Below are positions 1 through 11,774 of a stretch of 64,000 nt of DNA, piece after piece. A program made the translations under genes and the position numbers. Within the stretch, counting starts at the first letter, position 1; every line of letters starts with the position of its first letter. Source of the DNA: Diphasiastrum complanatum (taxonomy: Eukaryota > Streptophyta > Lycopodiopsida > Lycopodiales > Lycopodiaceae); assembly GCA_029204225.1 (NCBI GenBank), contig CM055113.1, positions 18,817,746-18,881,745 on the forward strand, given 5' to 3'. The notes under the pieces were generated by a model, which searched no databases, had not been told where the DNA came from, and worked only from the letters and a program-made list of their open reading frames with translations.

Positions 1-949
1 TACAACATTCTAATGTTGGAACATACAAAACCCAACCCTTAATCAGCTACCTCTATTAATTCCAATATTCTATTCTTTGGCCTACATTTTGTTTCCATCA
101 TTCCCTTCAAACTCTCTATAGCTTCGATGATGTTATAAGTTTATCTTTTGCATCTTATCAACGCAAAATGACAATAATATATCATAAAGTTAATATTATG
201 ACCTCCTTTATAATGCATCGAGGGGTAGCCTCTCACTTTTGCCATATATGGAAGTCAACCCCGAAACTCAACAATTTTGGCATAAATGACCACCTAAGTT
301 CCTACATGTCTTTTGAACTTTTTGAAATTTTTTTAAATTTTTTCATATGCAAAAATTAGTGTACACCATTCTTTCAACAACCCAATGAGTTGATGCTTTG
401 ATAAGGATAAATTTCATGAGAGGGGAATTTAGGAATTTAATGTTTAATCCCACAAAAGTCTTAGTGATTATGAGACTCAAATTGAATAGCATCTCAAAAA
501 GCTCCATTGAAGTCACTCTTGAATGTGACATTTTCCCATTTATTTTGCAAGTTAACTTGTAGGTAGAATAATGTTTAAAAGATCATAAACTCCTATGTAT
601 GGAGAAGAATACTTCAACTTCTTCATGCAAGCCACAAGAAAAAAAAATGTATGGAGTAGGCAAGCAATTCAACTATATTGCGACCAATATGCCACCAAGG
701 CAACATAATCTAGGAAAGATCTGGTCACGACATTTTGTAATTATTGTGAACGAAAATGAGCAAAGGAACTAAAGAGGACCATCTTCCCTCAAAGACTTCA
801 TTGAGAGAACTAAATTGTAGTAACATAGGGCAAGTAGAGAGACCTTGAATTGCCCAAATGATATTATTGAATAAAAAAGTTCCTAACAAGGCAAACTACA
901 TATAAATTATTGCCCAACACAACATAAATTGGAAAGACACCAAGTATTC
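1..949. other. AT-rich stretch, no gene seen
   Basis: I see no coding pattern, splice-bounded exon, terminal repeat or tandem repeat here. Short open frames on both strands are AT-rich and resemble no family I know. Confidence 0.5.
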
Positions 950-1275
950 TACAGTTACAAGAAGCATATGCCAAGGGAAAGTCTAGAGAATCACCATTCA
1001 TCATCTTGAGGGAGTAAAATTTCTTCCTGAGATGTAGCTTAGAAGCTATATCTCGCACTTTGTATAGTGTAATCAAGATGTCCCAGACTTCTTTCGATGT
1101 CTGAGCCTCGGATACATGGCCGATCTGGGTATCCGTGATGTTGAGGATGATCATCGCAAAAGTCTTTCCATCCTTCAACTTCCATCTGGTGGGTGGCTGC
1201 AATCGTTGTCCAATCTGTTAGCGCAACTGCATGGAGTGAGCGTGAAAAGGGTGCAACGTCAGCCAGTGCAAAAGT
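950..1275 (-). pseudogene. Ty1/copia gag fragment (UBN2-like)
   Basis: On the minus strand the frame reads a typical plant copia gag middle: ...WKLKDGKTFAMIILNITD, then SKEVWDILITLY, then LHLRKKFYSLKM. The family pattern is a helical capsid-like domain in which 'A..W..L...Y' is followed by 'L...L..LKM'. The fragment is about 100 codons, with a frame change near 1,200 and no zinc knuckle, protease or LTR attached. It is a dead piece of an element; direction and family are well supported, boundaries are not. Confidence 0.6.
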
Positions 1276-1589
1276 GAACATTGGTGATGATGCAAAAAGT
1301 GTGTCACTCTTACAAATGGCCTTAGGATAAGATTTATAGGGTGCCTTAGCTTTTAGGACAGCATTCTGTAAGATAGTGTCCCCTTTTCGCCTGTCACCTT
1401 AAATTGTGTAGAAACACAGTGCCGCGATTCTTTTGCCTTATCTTCATCTGTGCGAATTTGCATGTAAATATGCAGACTACGTGACAACGTTAGTAAATAT
1501 GCAGCATGAATGGAGGCAGATTAAAATGGGATTTAGGAGAGCTAGAAGGAATAAATCCAACATTTCAATAGCTGACTCCTCAAAGTTAG

Positions 1590-1593
<4 letters not shown>

Positions 1594-1673
<80 letters not shown>
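1594..1673. repeat. (GA)n microsatellite, about 80 bp
   Basis: Pure GA dinucleotide tract. No LINE tail is recognisable on either side. Confidence 0.97.
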
Positions 1674-1675
<2 letters not shown>

Positions 1676-2530
1676 CACAATTTCACATAGTTCCTCTTGA
1701 CAAAGCTAGACCAAACCCTTTGAAGCCATTATTCATAAACCAACAAGGTACAATAAAGCTGAAAAATAAAATACAGTACAGTAAAGCACCATATAGCATG
1801 ACCACTCTCAAAATGTCCAGCTGATACCTGCCACCATCCCACAACACAAAACCGCACGAGTTAGTATAGTGGGGAAGACAGGTGTCATAGCTGAGCGTTA
1901 GTTGTTATCCATGTCCAAAAGAAGTTATACTACTCATCAGCATAAATAGCATTTCACACACAACATAGTCCAGTCTTCCCAAACGCAAAGATGATTTTAT
2001 AGCGATAGGCCAAGCCCCTCCGTTACCATATCAGGACGAGTGCCATGCTGATTAGTTTTTGGGCATTGGTCCGTATCAGTTTAATTTATAGCACAAGTAT
2101 GAAAAGTTTTCACCGTATATATGGCTTATCGCTAAAAGACATGGTGTGAACACATGTGTCGGTGTTAGCAAATCCATGCTGTTCTAACCCGTGTGACTTA
2201 AAAAACCTTGTGGTTTTTCTTGAACCCTTGTATCGGAAAGGCTTCATTTTATTGATGAGGTTCTCATGGTTTTTATAAGGTATCAGGGCATATCCGTGCC
2301 ATTCTAATCCTTCTATAAAAACCGTTTATCTTACGCAAATCCAGGTTGTCCAAGATAATTTGAGGAGAAACCTTGCTTTGGGACAACGTGGGTGTCATTA
2401 AACATAGAAAAATTATATTATCTATGAAGTGATACAGTCGAACTGAATAGAAACCAACTAAATTTTGTGTTTTAGGATCTTTATTAGTCACCTAGAATGG
2501 AATATATTTGTGAAGAGACACCTTACCTTT
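1674..2530. other. Non-coding stretch, nothing recognised
   Basis: No coding or structural element recognised between the GA tract and the first copy of the direct repeat. Confidence 0.45.
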
Positions 2531-2534
2531 CGAG

Positions 2535-3015
2535 CATAGGTGATGCTTGCAAAATCTGAAAACTGTTTGGAAGACCCTTACTTGGATGATTGTAGCAGCG
2601 GTCTCTTGTGAGGATGCCATGTTTAGTCCCCTCGAGCGCTCTTGCCTTAGTCTTAAAACGTTCATACCATTATTGTTAGCCATTGCGAAAGTGATAATAA
2701 GTACTTTAAGGAGAGCCTATTATTCATAGCTTATACAAATTTGAAGCGAATGGTTTCATGTGCATACCTGTGCAAACGCCTATCGCTTTATGGTTCGAAA
2801 CCGGACCTAATTGAAATTGAAGATAGTAGTAATATTTGATGTTATAGAGAGTGCAAGTTTAATTTGTTAGTGCTTACACATAGTATTCTTCCCTGTGAAG
2901 AAGTAATCAATCACAAGTATGATAACGAAACTCGTTACAGCATGAGGTATACTAATCATAATCAGCATGTGCCAACATCTGAGTTGTACCTTTTGATAAT
3001 AGTATGGTACTACAA
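2535..3015. repeat. Direct repeat, copy 1 (about 480 bp)
   Basis: This block, from 'GTGATGCTTGCAAAATCTG' to 'TTTTGATAATAGTATGGTAC', recurs at about 3,480-3,965 in the same orientation with scattered substitutions. Copy 1 carries an extra 12-bp 'TACTTTAAGGAG' stretch near 2,701. No protein family is recognisable in either copy, so it is a duplicated unknown repeat rather than a gene pair. Confidence 0.8.
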
Positions 3016-3294
3016 TAGCTTTGTTTATGGGGTATGTATGTAACCCTTAGTTACTTATGGAACAACCACATATTCATGTTGTCCTTTGAAGGATAGTAAA
3101 GCGTATTGTAAACTGTAGTTAACAAACCACATTATCATCCATTCATATATATGATATGGAGTTTGAATCCATATAACCATTTATGAAATAGGAAATGCTT
3201 CATCATTGGTCATAATGAAGCACTTGCCTCAATCTATCACACACGATGTATAGCTATCATTATCATGAAATATGTGGAAGGAAATCTTGGTTCA

Positions 3295-3455
3295 TTGTTG
3301 GTCCATCGCTCGACAGCTACCCATAAGTATCAATATTTTGATTATCTTGCTCAGGATAGATCGCTGCAGGTCCATCGCTGGACAACAACCTATCCATCCT
3401 CAACAAGACTCTCCATTATTGAGTGAGCTTCATCGCTAGTCCATCGTTGGACAGT
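3295..3455. repeat. Three copies of a GTCCATCG-TGGAC hairpin motif
   Basis: 'GTCCATCGCTCGACA', 'GTCCATCGCTGGACA' and 'GTCCATCGTTGGACA' occur near 3,300, 3,370 and 3,438. GTCCA and TGGAC can pair as a five-base stem with a four-base loop. They lie between the two copies of the direct repeat. Function unknown. Confidence 0.6.
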
Positions 3456-3479
3456 GGATAGAATATGTTGTTTTTTTTT

Positions 3480-3985
3480 AGCATAAGTGATGCTTGCAAA
3501 ATCTGAAAATTGTTCAAAAAACCCTTACCTGGATGATTGTAGTTGTGGTCTCTTGTGAGGATGCCATGTTTAGTCCCCTCAAGTGCTCTTGCCTTCGTTA
3601 GTCTTAAAAAGTTCATACCGTTATTGTCAGCCATTGCAAAGGCGATAATAAGGAGAGCCTATCATTCATAGCTTATACAAATTTGAAGCGAATGGTTTCA
3701 TGTGCATACCTGTGCAAATGCTTATCGCTTTATGGTTTGAAACCGAACCTAATCGAAATTGAAGATAGTAGTAATATTCGATGCTACGGAGAGTGTAGGT
3801 TTAATTTGTTGGTGCTTACACATAGTACTCCTCCCTGTGAAGAAGTAATCAATCACAAGTATGATAACGAAACTGGTTACAGCATGAGGTATACTAATCA
3901 TAATCAACATGTGCTAGCATCTGAGTTGTATCTTTTGATAATAGTATGATACTACAGTAACTTCGTTTCTGGAGTATGTATGCTT
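3480..3985. repeat. Direct repeat, copy 2
   Basis: Second copy of the block at 2,535, same strand and order, offset by roughly 950 bp. It differs by scattered point changes and lacks the 12-bp stretch of copy 1. Confidence 0.8.
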
Positions 3986-4139
3986 GTTATCCCACCACAC
4001 TTCATGTGGAATTGTGTGCGGAATGTCTGATTTGCATCATGTTTTGTAGGTAGGCAACAAGTTTTCATTTTTCTGATGAAGCTGGTGAGATCCTTGCCAT
4101 CCCATCTTAAATAGGTGAGCTGATCTTATAGATGCATAA

Positions 4140-4500
4140 TTTGATTATGTGACTTGGTCTGAAATTTGCTAATGAGTGCATCCCACATCTCTCTAGCATT
4201 AGAGATTGATGCAAGCTCGAGAATAATGTTGTCTTCGACGAAAGAGGAGATGAAAACTATTGCTTTGTCGTTCTTCTCCTTTCACTCTCAAAGTTCCTTG
4301 CCTGTGCTGGTTGGCATCTCTTCGGTGTTGTCAACCCATGGCCATAGTGCTTCTCCTATGAGTATGAGTGAAATCTTTACTTTCCAGGCCAAGAAATTTG
4401 ACCCTCTGCTTCAAGCACTGTGCAGATCTTCGATTGAATGTTGTGTATGGAATCCATAGTCCCAGTGACGAGGCTCTGATTAACCTGTCGGGCTCTGATA
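4140..4500 (-). pseudogene. Ty1/copia gag N-terminal fragment
   Basis: Read on the minus strand with one or two frame corrections, this gives a copia gag start: NFLAWKVKISLILIGEALWP, WVDNTEEMP, KNDKAIVFISSFVEDNIILE, ISNAREMWDAL. This matches the DUF4219/UBN2 gag layout (W..K....L....LW..V, then a K/ND.AI..I segment and 'A..W..L'). It lies immediately downstream, in minus-strand sense, of PBS-like sequences. The same gag family recurs on the + strand at 10,829. Frameshifts make it a pseudogene. Confidence 0.6.
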
Positions 4501-4580
4501 CCATTGATGTGAATTCTTTGATGTCCAAGCTTTGATACCATTGATGTGAATCTTCTTTGTCGTTGCTCACTCTGATACCA
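4472..4580 (-). other. Multiplied primer-binding-site-like sequence
   Basis: The complement of the plant retroelement PBS (TGGTATCAGAG, initiator-Met tRNA 3' end) appears as CTCTGATACCA-type sequences at about 4,493-4,503, 4,529-4,540 (one mismatch) and 4,570-4,580, with a degenerate fourth at about 4,473. Two copies are each followed by 'TTGATGTGAAT'. A normal LTR element has one PBS. Confidence 0.6.
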
Positions 4581-5779
4581 CTTATGTGGATCCAAGAAGT
4601 CAAGGAAGTCGACGACTTCGAGTACTTCAAAGTTGGAGCTGGTTGAGATTCATTGATATGAGCCTAGATGGAGCCGATCTGTTGGACAAAGCTACTGCTT
4701 CATTCCGTGATCAGAGATCCTCCGAGCTATAGATAGCTAGTGGTAATCTAATGCTAAATTATGGATAGTAGATAATGTCAGATGACAGCGAAAGTATATC
4801 TACTTGTAAGCAAGCACCACAACATTCAGAGATTCATACATTGAGCAAAAGAACTGTTACTTGTTTATATTACCAAAAATCAAGTATACAGCTATGATCT
4901 TTTGAGCGTTCTCTAGTGTTTCCCATATCAGCGTGTGGAGGTAAGAGAAGTATTCTCCCTTAGCATGGACTAGCTACTAATAGCATCGTTGGTCTGAGAA
5001 TACGTGTCTGCTACTGCAGGACTACATTCATCGACTTGTCTGCAAGTGTGAGTGTGTCGATGTGTGTCTGCTACTGCATGACTAACACTCGTCCACTATC
5101 TTTACATACATGCTTCTTTTCTTCTCTCTGTCTTTCTGTATTCAATCTCCAATACATATAGTATGCTTGGTTTAATTACAAAAACTAATTAGCTAAGCAT
5201 TACATGATAGTTTAGGCTAAAATATCAGCTAACTACATCTTGCTACTTTGTTTAACTACAAGGACTTAACGGTTGAGTCGTGACATTCAAACTATCACGA
5301 TCGTCGAGCTTTGATGACGTACTCGACATCCTACATGTCTGGCTCGACTTTTGGCATTAGCATGAAGTGGGGTGGTTGAGTCCTTGTCGGGGACTTCATT
5401 GGCATCGGGCACTTCGGCCACTTCGAGAACTTTGACCTTTGGTACCTTGGTTTCCCTTCGCTACCTTTGTTGCCTTTGGGGACTTCAGCCACTTCGGCGT
5501 CGTTGATGACTTCGATTGAGGATGGTGCCTTGGCAATGCATTGGAGTTGGGGACTTCGGTTGAGTCAGGGCCTTCGGCCTCGTTGATGACTTCAATTGCT
5601 GCATGTGTAGAAATCTCGTGTATTTTTGCAAGTAAAGGCTCACAAGCTAAAAGTGCTTTGTGGGTAGAAACATTGAGTTATTTCACATATGATGTAGGCT
5701 CCATCCAATCGCTATCAATGCAATGATCATACAAAGGGCATTTCACTTGGCTATGAGAGCAAAGACATGCTCATAGTGT
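4581..5779. other. Possible copia LTR remnant and CTTCG-rich stretch
   Basis: Sequence just past the PBS array on the minus strand is where a 5' LTR would lie, but I cannot place its ends. 4,990-5,090 holds a short direct repeat (GTGTCTGCTACTGCA twice). 5,330-5,600 is rich in 'GACTTCGG'-like words. No coding support. Confidence 0.35.
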
Positions 5780-7412
5780 ATACCCTTACTTTGTGCATAC
5801 CCTTAACAAAAATCCTTGCTTTGTGCCTAAGTAAGGTCGCATCTACATTGAACTTCATTTTGAACACCCAAGGGTTAACAATGGGCTTCTTACTCTCACA
5901 AAGATCAACTATCTCTCACATGTCATGGCTTGATGGAGTCTATCTCCTCTTGCATTTTCCTTTGCTAAATCTGATCATCTTTGGCTTCCTCATAGCAAGA
6001 AGATTCCTTGGAATGAATGATATTGCTCATAGGTGCAAAGATTACTTGAAATATCTTAAGTTCCCAGGTCTCATGTGTGGACATGTGTAGCTCTCCCGAG
6101 TCTACTAGATTTAGCTACCTCATATTTTATGTCATCCATAAGCTCAGTATACCATTTTGGCAGCTTATGTTAAGCTTGTAAATATCCCATGGTACATCCT
6201 TTTCTTTGTGTTTGTCCCATGCAACTTCAGTCTTTTCTCCTTTATATTGTCTCGTCAATAGGAGTGGTGCCACGTGCTTCCTCTTCATCTTGTGCAATTT
6301 GAGATGGTGTTTTAGCTTCATCCTCAATCAAGATCTTAGATAGATCTTCACTATTTGCATCCGATCTCACTTTGGACCTATGTGATTTTTGAAAGACCAC
6401 ATCATGATTGATGTGCATGTGTCCAACTGAACCATGGTATTGATATTTCTTTATATCCTATAAATATACACTTTGGTGCTTTGACCTACATCTTGCTTCT
6501 CTCTTTCTTAGAGATATGGACATAGACTCTACATCCAAACACACACAATCCATCATCTTGGGCTTCTTAACATTGACTGCCTCATCAGGTGTGTAATTGA
6601 GTATCGCAACTGTAGAGCTCCACTTTTGAAAGAGCACCACCATACACACAGCTTCTCCCCCATGAAGAATCAATAGTTCGCATACGTGTCATCATTGTTC
6701 TAGCCAATAACTATACAATTTTTTCCCTTTTCGCTACATCATTTTGTTAAGTTGTATTCACTTGTCAAAACTATTGTTTGATTCCATTTTCTTTGTTGAA
6801 AATCAATAAAGAATGTAGATCCATGTTCACCACCACGATCATATCTTAGCACCTGATTGGTTTTCCACCAATGCTTTGAAGCTTTAAACGATTCAAACAC
6901 CTATTTCTCCTTCATCTTGTAGATCCATGTCTTCCTGAAATAATTGTCAATGAAGGTCATGAAGTATAGATAGCTCCATCAATTGATATTGTCTTTATTG
7001 GCTAGCATAAATTAGAATGCAATAGCTCAAGCATTCGTTTGGCCCTAGTTGCACATTCCTTCTTGAACTTCTCTCTAAATTACTTCCCAGGAATACAACC
7101 CTACAAATGGCTTCTTCTTTATTGTCTAGGCTAGGTAGACCTATCACCATTTCGAGTTTGCATATTAATCTCATTACGCTTTGTAACCACATTATTTAGC
7201 TTGTATAAACCACAAGCTTTGATATCACAAAAACCATTAGCAACCACCTTGAAACCTTGTTCAACACATTTGTCACCATTCGCTTGAGCATCTTTGTCCC
7301 CATCATTGCCTAGTGCTAAGCCAACGGGCTTTCCATCTCTTTCATGGTCATGTGTAGTACGGGAAGTGGGCTTGATCCAACTAGGAGCCTTGGAGATGTT
7401 GCCTTTCACCAA
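5780..7412 (-). pseudogene. Ty1/copia pol remnant: integrase to RT start
   Basis: On the minus strand, broken frames follow copia pol order. 7,150-7,000 is a GAG-pre-integrase-like stretch. 6,870-6,760 reads LRYDRGGEHGSTFFIDF (integrase core 'R.D.GGEF'). 6,640-6,450 reads the integrase tail CVFGCRVYVHISKKERSKM then KAPKCIFIGY. 5,930-5,790 reads the start of the reverse transcriptase, WVFKMKFNVDATLLRHKARI. Many stops and frame changes are present, the catalytic YVDD region and RNase H are absent, and no LTR was identified. Order and several diagnostic motifs make the copia assignment fairly secure. Confidence 0.65.
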
Positions 7413-7502
7413 CTAGCTTAAGATTTGGCCATAAATCTACGTAAAGGAAACCAAACATCGCTTGATCACACTCACATTACCATGAAGAGAGAGGAAGAGA
7501 GA

Positions 7503-7506
<4 letters not shown>

Positions 7507-7597
<91 letters not shown>
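7507..7597. repeat. (GA)n microsatellite, about 91 bp
   Basis: Pure GA tract next to the copia pol remnant. Right flank starts TTTTATTCATC; no LINE tail recognised. Confidence 0.97.
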
Positions 7598-7601
<4 letters not shown>

Positions 7602-8399
7602 ATTCATCTTCTAATGATGCAAATACAAGGAATATGGTCTCTTTTTATAAGAGTGAGAGTGGAACCTCCTCATCACCTATTGGCTAATAAAGTTCCATCA
7701 AGATCACAATCTTGATCGTCCGAATCACTTTGTGTTTCTTGGGGACAAGTTGTGTTTCCTAACTTAGAAACTTGCAAAAGCTAAGTTTAAAATATTTTAT
7801 ATTAATATTAGTGTGCACAAGGCACTTTCTAGCCCAAAGTCCCAATGTTGGACTTATATGCGCAGAATGCCAACCGGTTGCCTGATTCTAATACTTCCGA
7901 CTCTCTACCACATTCATGTAGCATTTGGCTTACTATAGGAGCCTTTTTCCAACTTTTAGAATATTCCATGTCGTTCCCAAAACCGGGCAACATTCTCCCA
8001 CAACATTGCCCGTGACTGATGTTTGGGATGGTAGCGTTTGTTGATGTTGTCACAATTGTAGAGAGCATAGATATATATTTTTGTTTTGCCCCAAGAAAAG
8101 TGTAGATAAGTGTTCACTTACATAAAACCTGATGCTTTATTGATGGATGGTGTCGCAAGAACCCAAGCTTGCCCGATTTTCAATAAAAGTCTAGTGGCCA
8201 TTCTTGATAACCTTGTTCCTCGACAGATGGATAGTTGTCGTCATTGAAAACCAGGTTCCAAGATAACACTTGTTGGCATTTATCTTCGTAGAATGGTACA
8301 ACTGTTATCAGTGGTATTGTCGAAGATTCTCTCAATTGGTATGGTAGATAGGATAGGGTTTTATTGACTGCTTAGTTGATCCAAGTGTTCATGATATGC
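7598..8399. other. Non-coding stretch, nothing recognised
   Basis: No convincing coding frame or repeat structure seen. Confidence 0.4.
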
Positions 8400-10117
8400 C
8401 TAAACTTGAAGACTTTCTTCGGCAGTCAATAGTACTACTTGAGTACAAGGTTTTGATACTTGAAGTGTTGGTGCTTGCTGGATGGGTGGCCATTTTGGGA
8501 TTGGATTTTTTGTGTTTGGCTGTTTGATTGTCGATGTAACCCAATTTGGCATTGTGGTGGTCGGCTTGCTGTTGTGGAACAAATTGGCTTCAGGGATTGA
8601 CTACTTGTTGTTGATCTCTACAATGGGTTGTAATCAACTGCCTTGGCCTTGCCTCTATCATTGTTCTCCCTAATAGTCTTCTTGAAAGCACATTTGACTT
8701 GTGAATCCTAAGGCTTACAAGTTGTGAGTTCAGTTGGTATCACAACGTCAAAGGATTGTTGAATCGCCTGTTGGACAATTTTTGGTAGTTTCCTCATAAG
8801 ATCAGTTGTCGCTTGTTGCTTGATTGTCTCCACCAGTTCCATCATGTCTGAAGGTATTTCAATTCTTTTGATGTATGTTTTGGCACATTTGGCAACCTTT
8901 GCAATATCAACAGCCATTTCAAACCCTGGTGGAATTATGATCTTGCATTTGTAGTGTTGGGTGACTAGATTTGCCTTTTGGCGACTCACATGCATTGCAA
9001 AGATGGATTCTGTCATAGTCGATTGTAACTGCAACGGACAATCTAGGCAAGGATGTCCAATGCCACAATTTGAATATAATGCCATGATGGCTGTTGGGTT
9101 ACCTCGGTGTAGACATTTGATTTGCGATGTCTTCCGCCACATCCATAGCATCGTATCATTGGCAAAATTCCATCGCCGCGGAGCTGGATTGCATAAACTG
9201 GTATACGTTCTTCACTAGGTCCTTCCACATAATATAGTGGAGAAGTGTCGTGGGTTTCAGCTCTGCGATGCACATGGTGACTGCACAATTGGCTCCAATC
9301 TTCCACCTATTATCTTCAAAATGGGCCCATCTCTTGAAGATGACCTGCTGGGGTGCACCATCTGCTCAACTTGCTTGCTTGTTGTCAAGGGCGGATCTTG
9401 GAACTTTTGATGCTTTTCTGCTACTGCTGGTTTTGCAACACACAACTTCTTAGCTGGGCAATTGGCAATGTGATGGTTCTCGAAGAAATATGAACATTGC
9501 CCTCTTTGAAGTAGCATTACATTACAAGTAGCGGCACATGCCTTTGGATCATATTCCATATTTTGATCTCGATCTGTTGATTCATTTTAGTCATCATCCC
9601 TTCTTGGTGAAGATTGTTCTTCTCTTGTCTCTCTGTTATTTCGCATTAGCGCTGTCAAAATTCTTGAACCTCTTATTGATGGTGATCCAGATATTTCATC
9701 TAGCTCAGATTCTGAGTCAGTATCTTGAAATGCCAACAATGTGGATTCAATCTTCATGGCACCATCTAGAACTTGCTTCAATGTTGCATGTGAGGTGAGG
9801 TGTTTCAAACGATAGCAAACGTTGCTCCTCAGGCCTTGAATAAAGTTCTTGATGAGCATCGATGTTGGGATTGGTGGATGACAGTCCTTTGCTATGTGAT
9901 AGATCCGATGAAGGTATGCACAAATTGTCTCATGACGTGTTTTATAGCTAAGTAGTTGACATGGTGTTTGTGGATGGATGGAGAGATGAATTTCTATGTA
10001 AGATTGCTCTTCAAGAGATGAATGATGATGTACAATGTCCCAAATAGTGGTTTTTTTTTTGGTTCTATTGTTTTTTTTATAGAGAATATGGAGCAAGGAA
10101 GAAAGAGAAGTGAACAA
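8400..10117 (-). pseudogene. Retrotransposon gag-like relic with zinc-knuckle traces
   Basis: On the minus strand from 10,117 a frame encodes a gag-like helical segment (ETICAYLHRIYHIAKD, LIKNFIQGLR, LKQVLDGAMKIES), followed after frame changes by three Cys/His clusters: CSYFFENHHIANC near 9,480, CYGCGGRHRK near 9,140 and CGIGHPCLDC near 9,050. Then comes a P/Q/T-rich stretch to 8,400. The order (helical gag, then knuckles) is that of LTR-element or pararetroviral-type gag. Knuckle spacing is degenerate and frames are broken. No protease or RT follows. Class within LTR elements is undecided. Confidence 0.45.
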
Positions 10118-10354
10118 ATAACAAACACTAAATTAGAATAAACAAAAGAGGGTCTATAACACTTAGAAAACAAAAACTGAAGTAAAGTGTGGGTGGATCT
10201 GGGTCCTGCTTCGGAAATTTGGAGGGTTTTGAATTTGGGGAACTTAGGATTTTGGGGGATTTGGGACTACATGGACTGAAAAAGTTCATGTAATCTCACG
10301 ACATGTTCAATGAACAACTTTGCAACTTGCGGGGAAACTTGGGAACTTTGGGAT

Positions 10355-10615
10355 TTGGGGATTCAGAGAACTTGGGGATTTTGGAATTTTGGGATTCAAA
10401 AAACTTGGGGGTTTTGGGATTCAGAAAACTTGGGGATTTTGGGATTCAAAAAACTTGAGGGTTATGAGACTCATAAAACTTGGGGGTTTTGGGATTCAAA
10501 AACTTGGGGATTTTGGGATTAAGAAAACTTAAGAATTTTGGGATTCAGAAAACTTGGGGATTTTGGGATTCAAAAAACTTGGAAATTTTAAGATTCAGAG
10601 AACTTGGAATAACTA
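10355..10615 (+). repeat. Minisatellite, about 25-bp unit
   Basis: About ten imperfect units of the form ACTTGGGGATTTTGGGATTC plus AAAAA repeat head to tail, with a diverged spread of the same words to about 10,200 and 10,800. In two frames this gives open repeats rich in GFWDS/KTW, a by-product of the unit and not evidence of a protein. Confidence 0.85.
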
Positions 10616-10828
10616 GAATGTTGGGAGAGTGAAAAGTTGTGGAAATATGGGAATGTGGAGTTTGGAGATTTTGAGAAAGCAAAACGTTGTGAAGATAGGA
10701 ATTGGAGAATGTAGAAACACGAGAAAGTAAAAAGGCAAAGGCTTTGGGAACTTGGAAAATTGGGAGTTTGGGGAACTTGGGGACTTTGGGATTTGGGGAT
10801 TCAACGATTTTGGGGAGCATACAGTCAA

Positions 10829-11015
10829 AGATCTGCACAATTCTCGACTCAGCATGGTCCAACTTCCTAGCATGAAAGGTGAAGACCTCTCTCATCTTAA
10901 AGGAAGAAGGGCTATGGCCCTGGGTAGATGGCACCGAAGAGATGCCTACAACCATAGGCAAGGAGCTACAAGAGTGGAGAGAAAAGAACGACAAATTGAA
11001 GATAGCTTGAATTTC
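10829..11015 (+). pseudogene. Ty1/copia gag fragment, same family as 4.1-4.5 kb
   Basis: Read on the + strand with frame correction: NFLA, one stop, KVKTSLILKEEGLWPWVDGT, EEMPTTIGKELQEW, EKNDKLKIA and a stop. It is clearly related to the minus-strand fragment at 4,140-4,500. The fragment begins where the minisatellite fades out. Confidence 0.6.
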
Positions 11016-11374
11016 TAAAAGACTGAGCTAGAATGCTCATGAGAGTTCAAGCTTGAAAGCTTGATAGAGAGCTAACAACAATACTTTCTGATTGTGAACG
11101 ATCTGCTTGATGAGAGCGTAGGAAGTGTCGTGTAATAACACTCAACTCCTTCACAATTCACGACAACATTTTCAGATGGTAATTGAGATGTATGAACAAC
11201 TGATTTATACTAAGTAATTAGGTCGTCAAATGCGATTGCTGCTTGGCTGGAGTCCGCTGGCATTCATCCAGTTCTTCTCAAAAGTTACTTGCTGATAAGC
11301 GGTGACAATTGGCCGTAAACAGTCTGTCTGCATGAATGAACATAAACTGTCATTCTACATAAATGGACGTAAAT

Positions 11375-11590
11375 TGCCACAGGCGAAAAATGCATCATTG
11401 CATTTTTACTCGTAATTTCTGACAGGCAAAAAAGACGAAAAAGACGACACCGCATTTTTGCACGTAATTCCTGACAGGCGAAAAATGCAAAAAAGACGAC
11501 GCTGCATTTTTACATGCAATTTCTAACAGGTGGAAAATGTGAAAAAGCCGACACTACATTTTTACACAAGTTTCCTGATAGGCGACACTG
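11375..11590 (+). repeat. About 52-bp tandem repeat, four units
   Basis: Units carry GCATTTTT, CACGTAATT(C/T)CTGACAGGCG and AAAAATGC plus GACGACAC in the same order and recur roughly every 52 bp with increasing divergence. GCATTTTT and AAAAATGC can pair, so each unit could fold. It lies just upstream of a copia protease fragment; an LTR or leader subrepeat is possible. Confidence 0.65.
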
Positions 11591-11774
11591 TCGGTTTGTA
11601 GAGAGAGAAAATGCGACACTGTTGTCAAACTCCGTGTATTTCTACAGACAGTGTAAAAACACTTGTAATTCTACAGACTGTATAAAGACATGGAAAAATC
11701 CGCAGAATTGGATAAATAGTTGGATGAAGATTAAAAACCGATTAGTAGGAAAGACAATAATCCAACACATTTGA

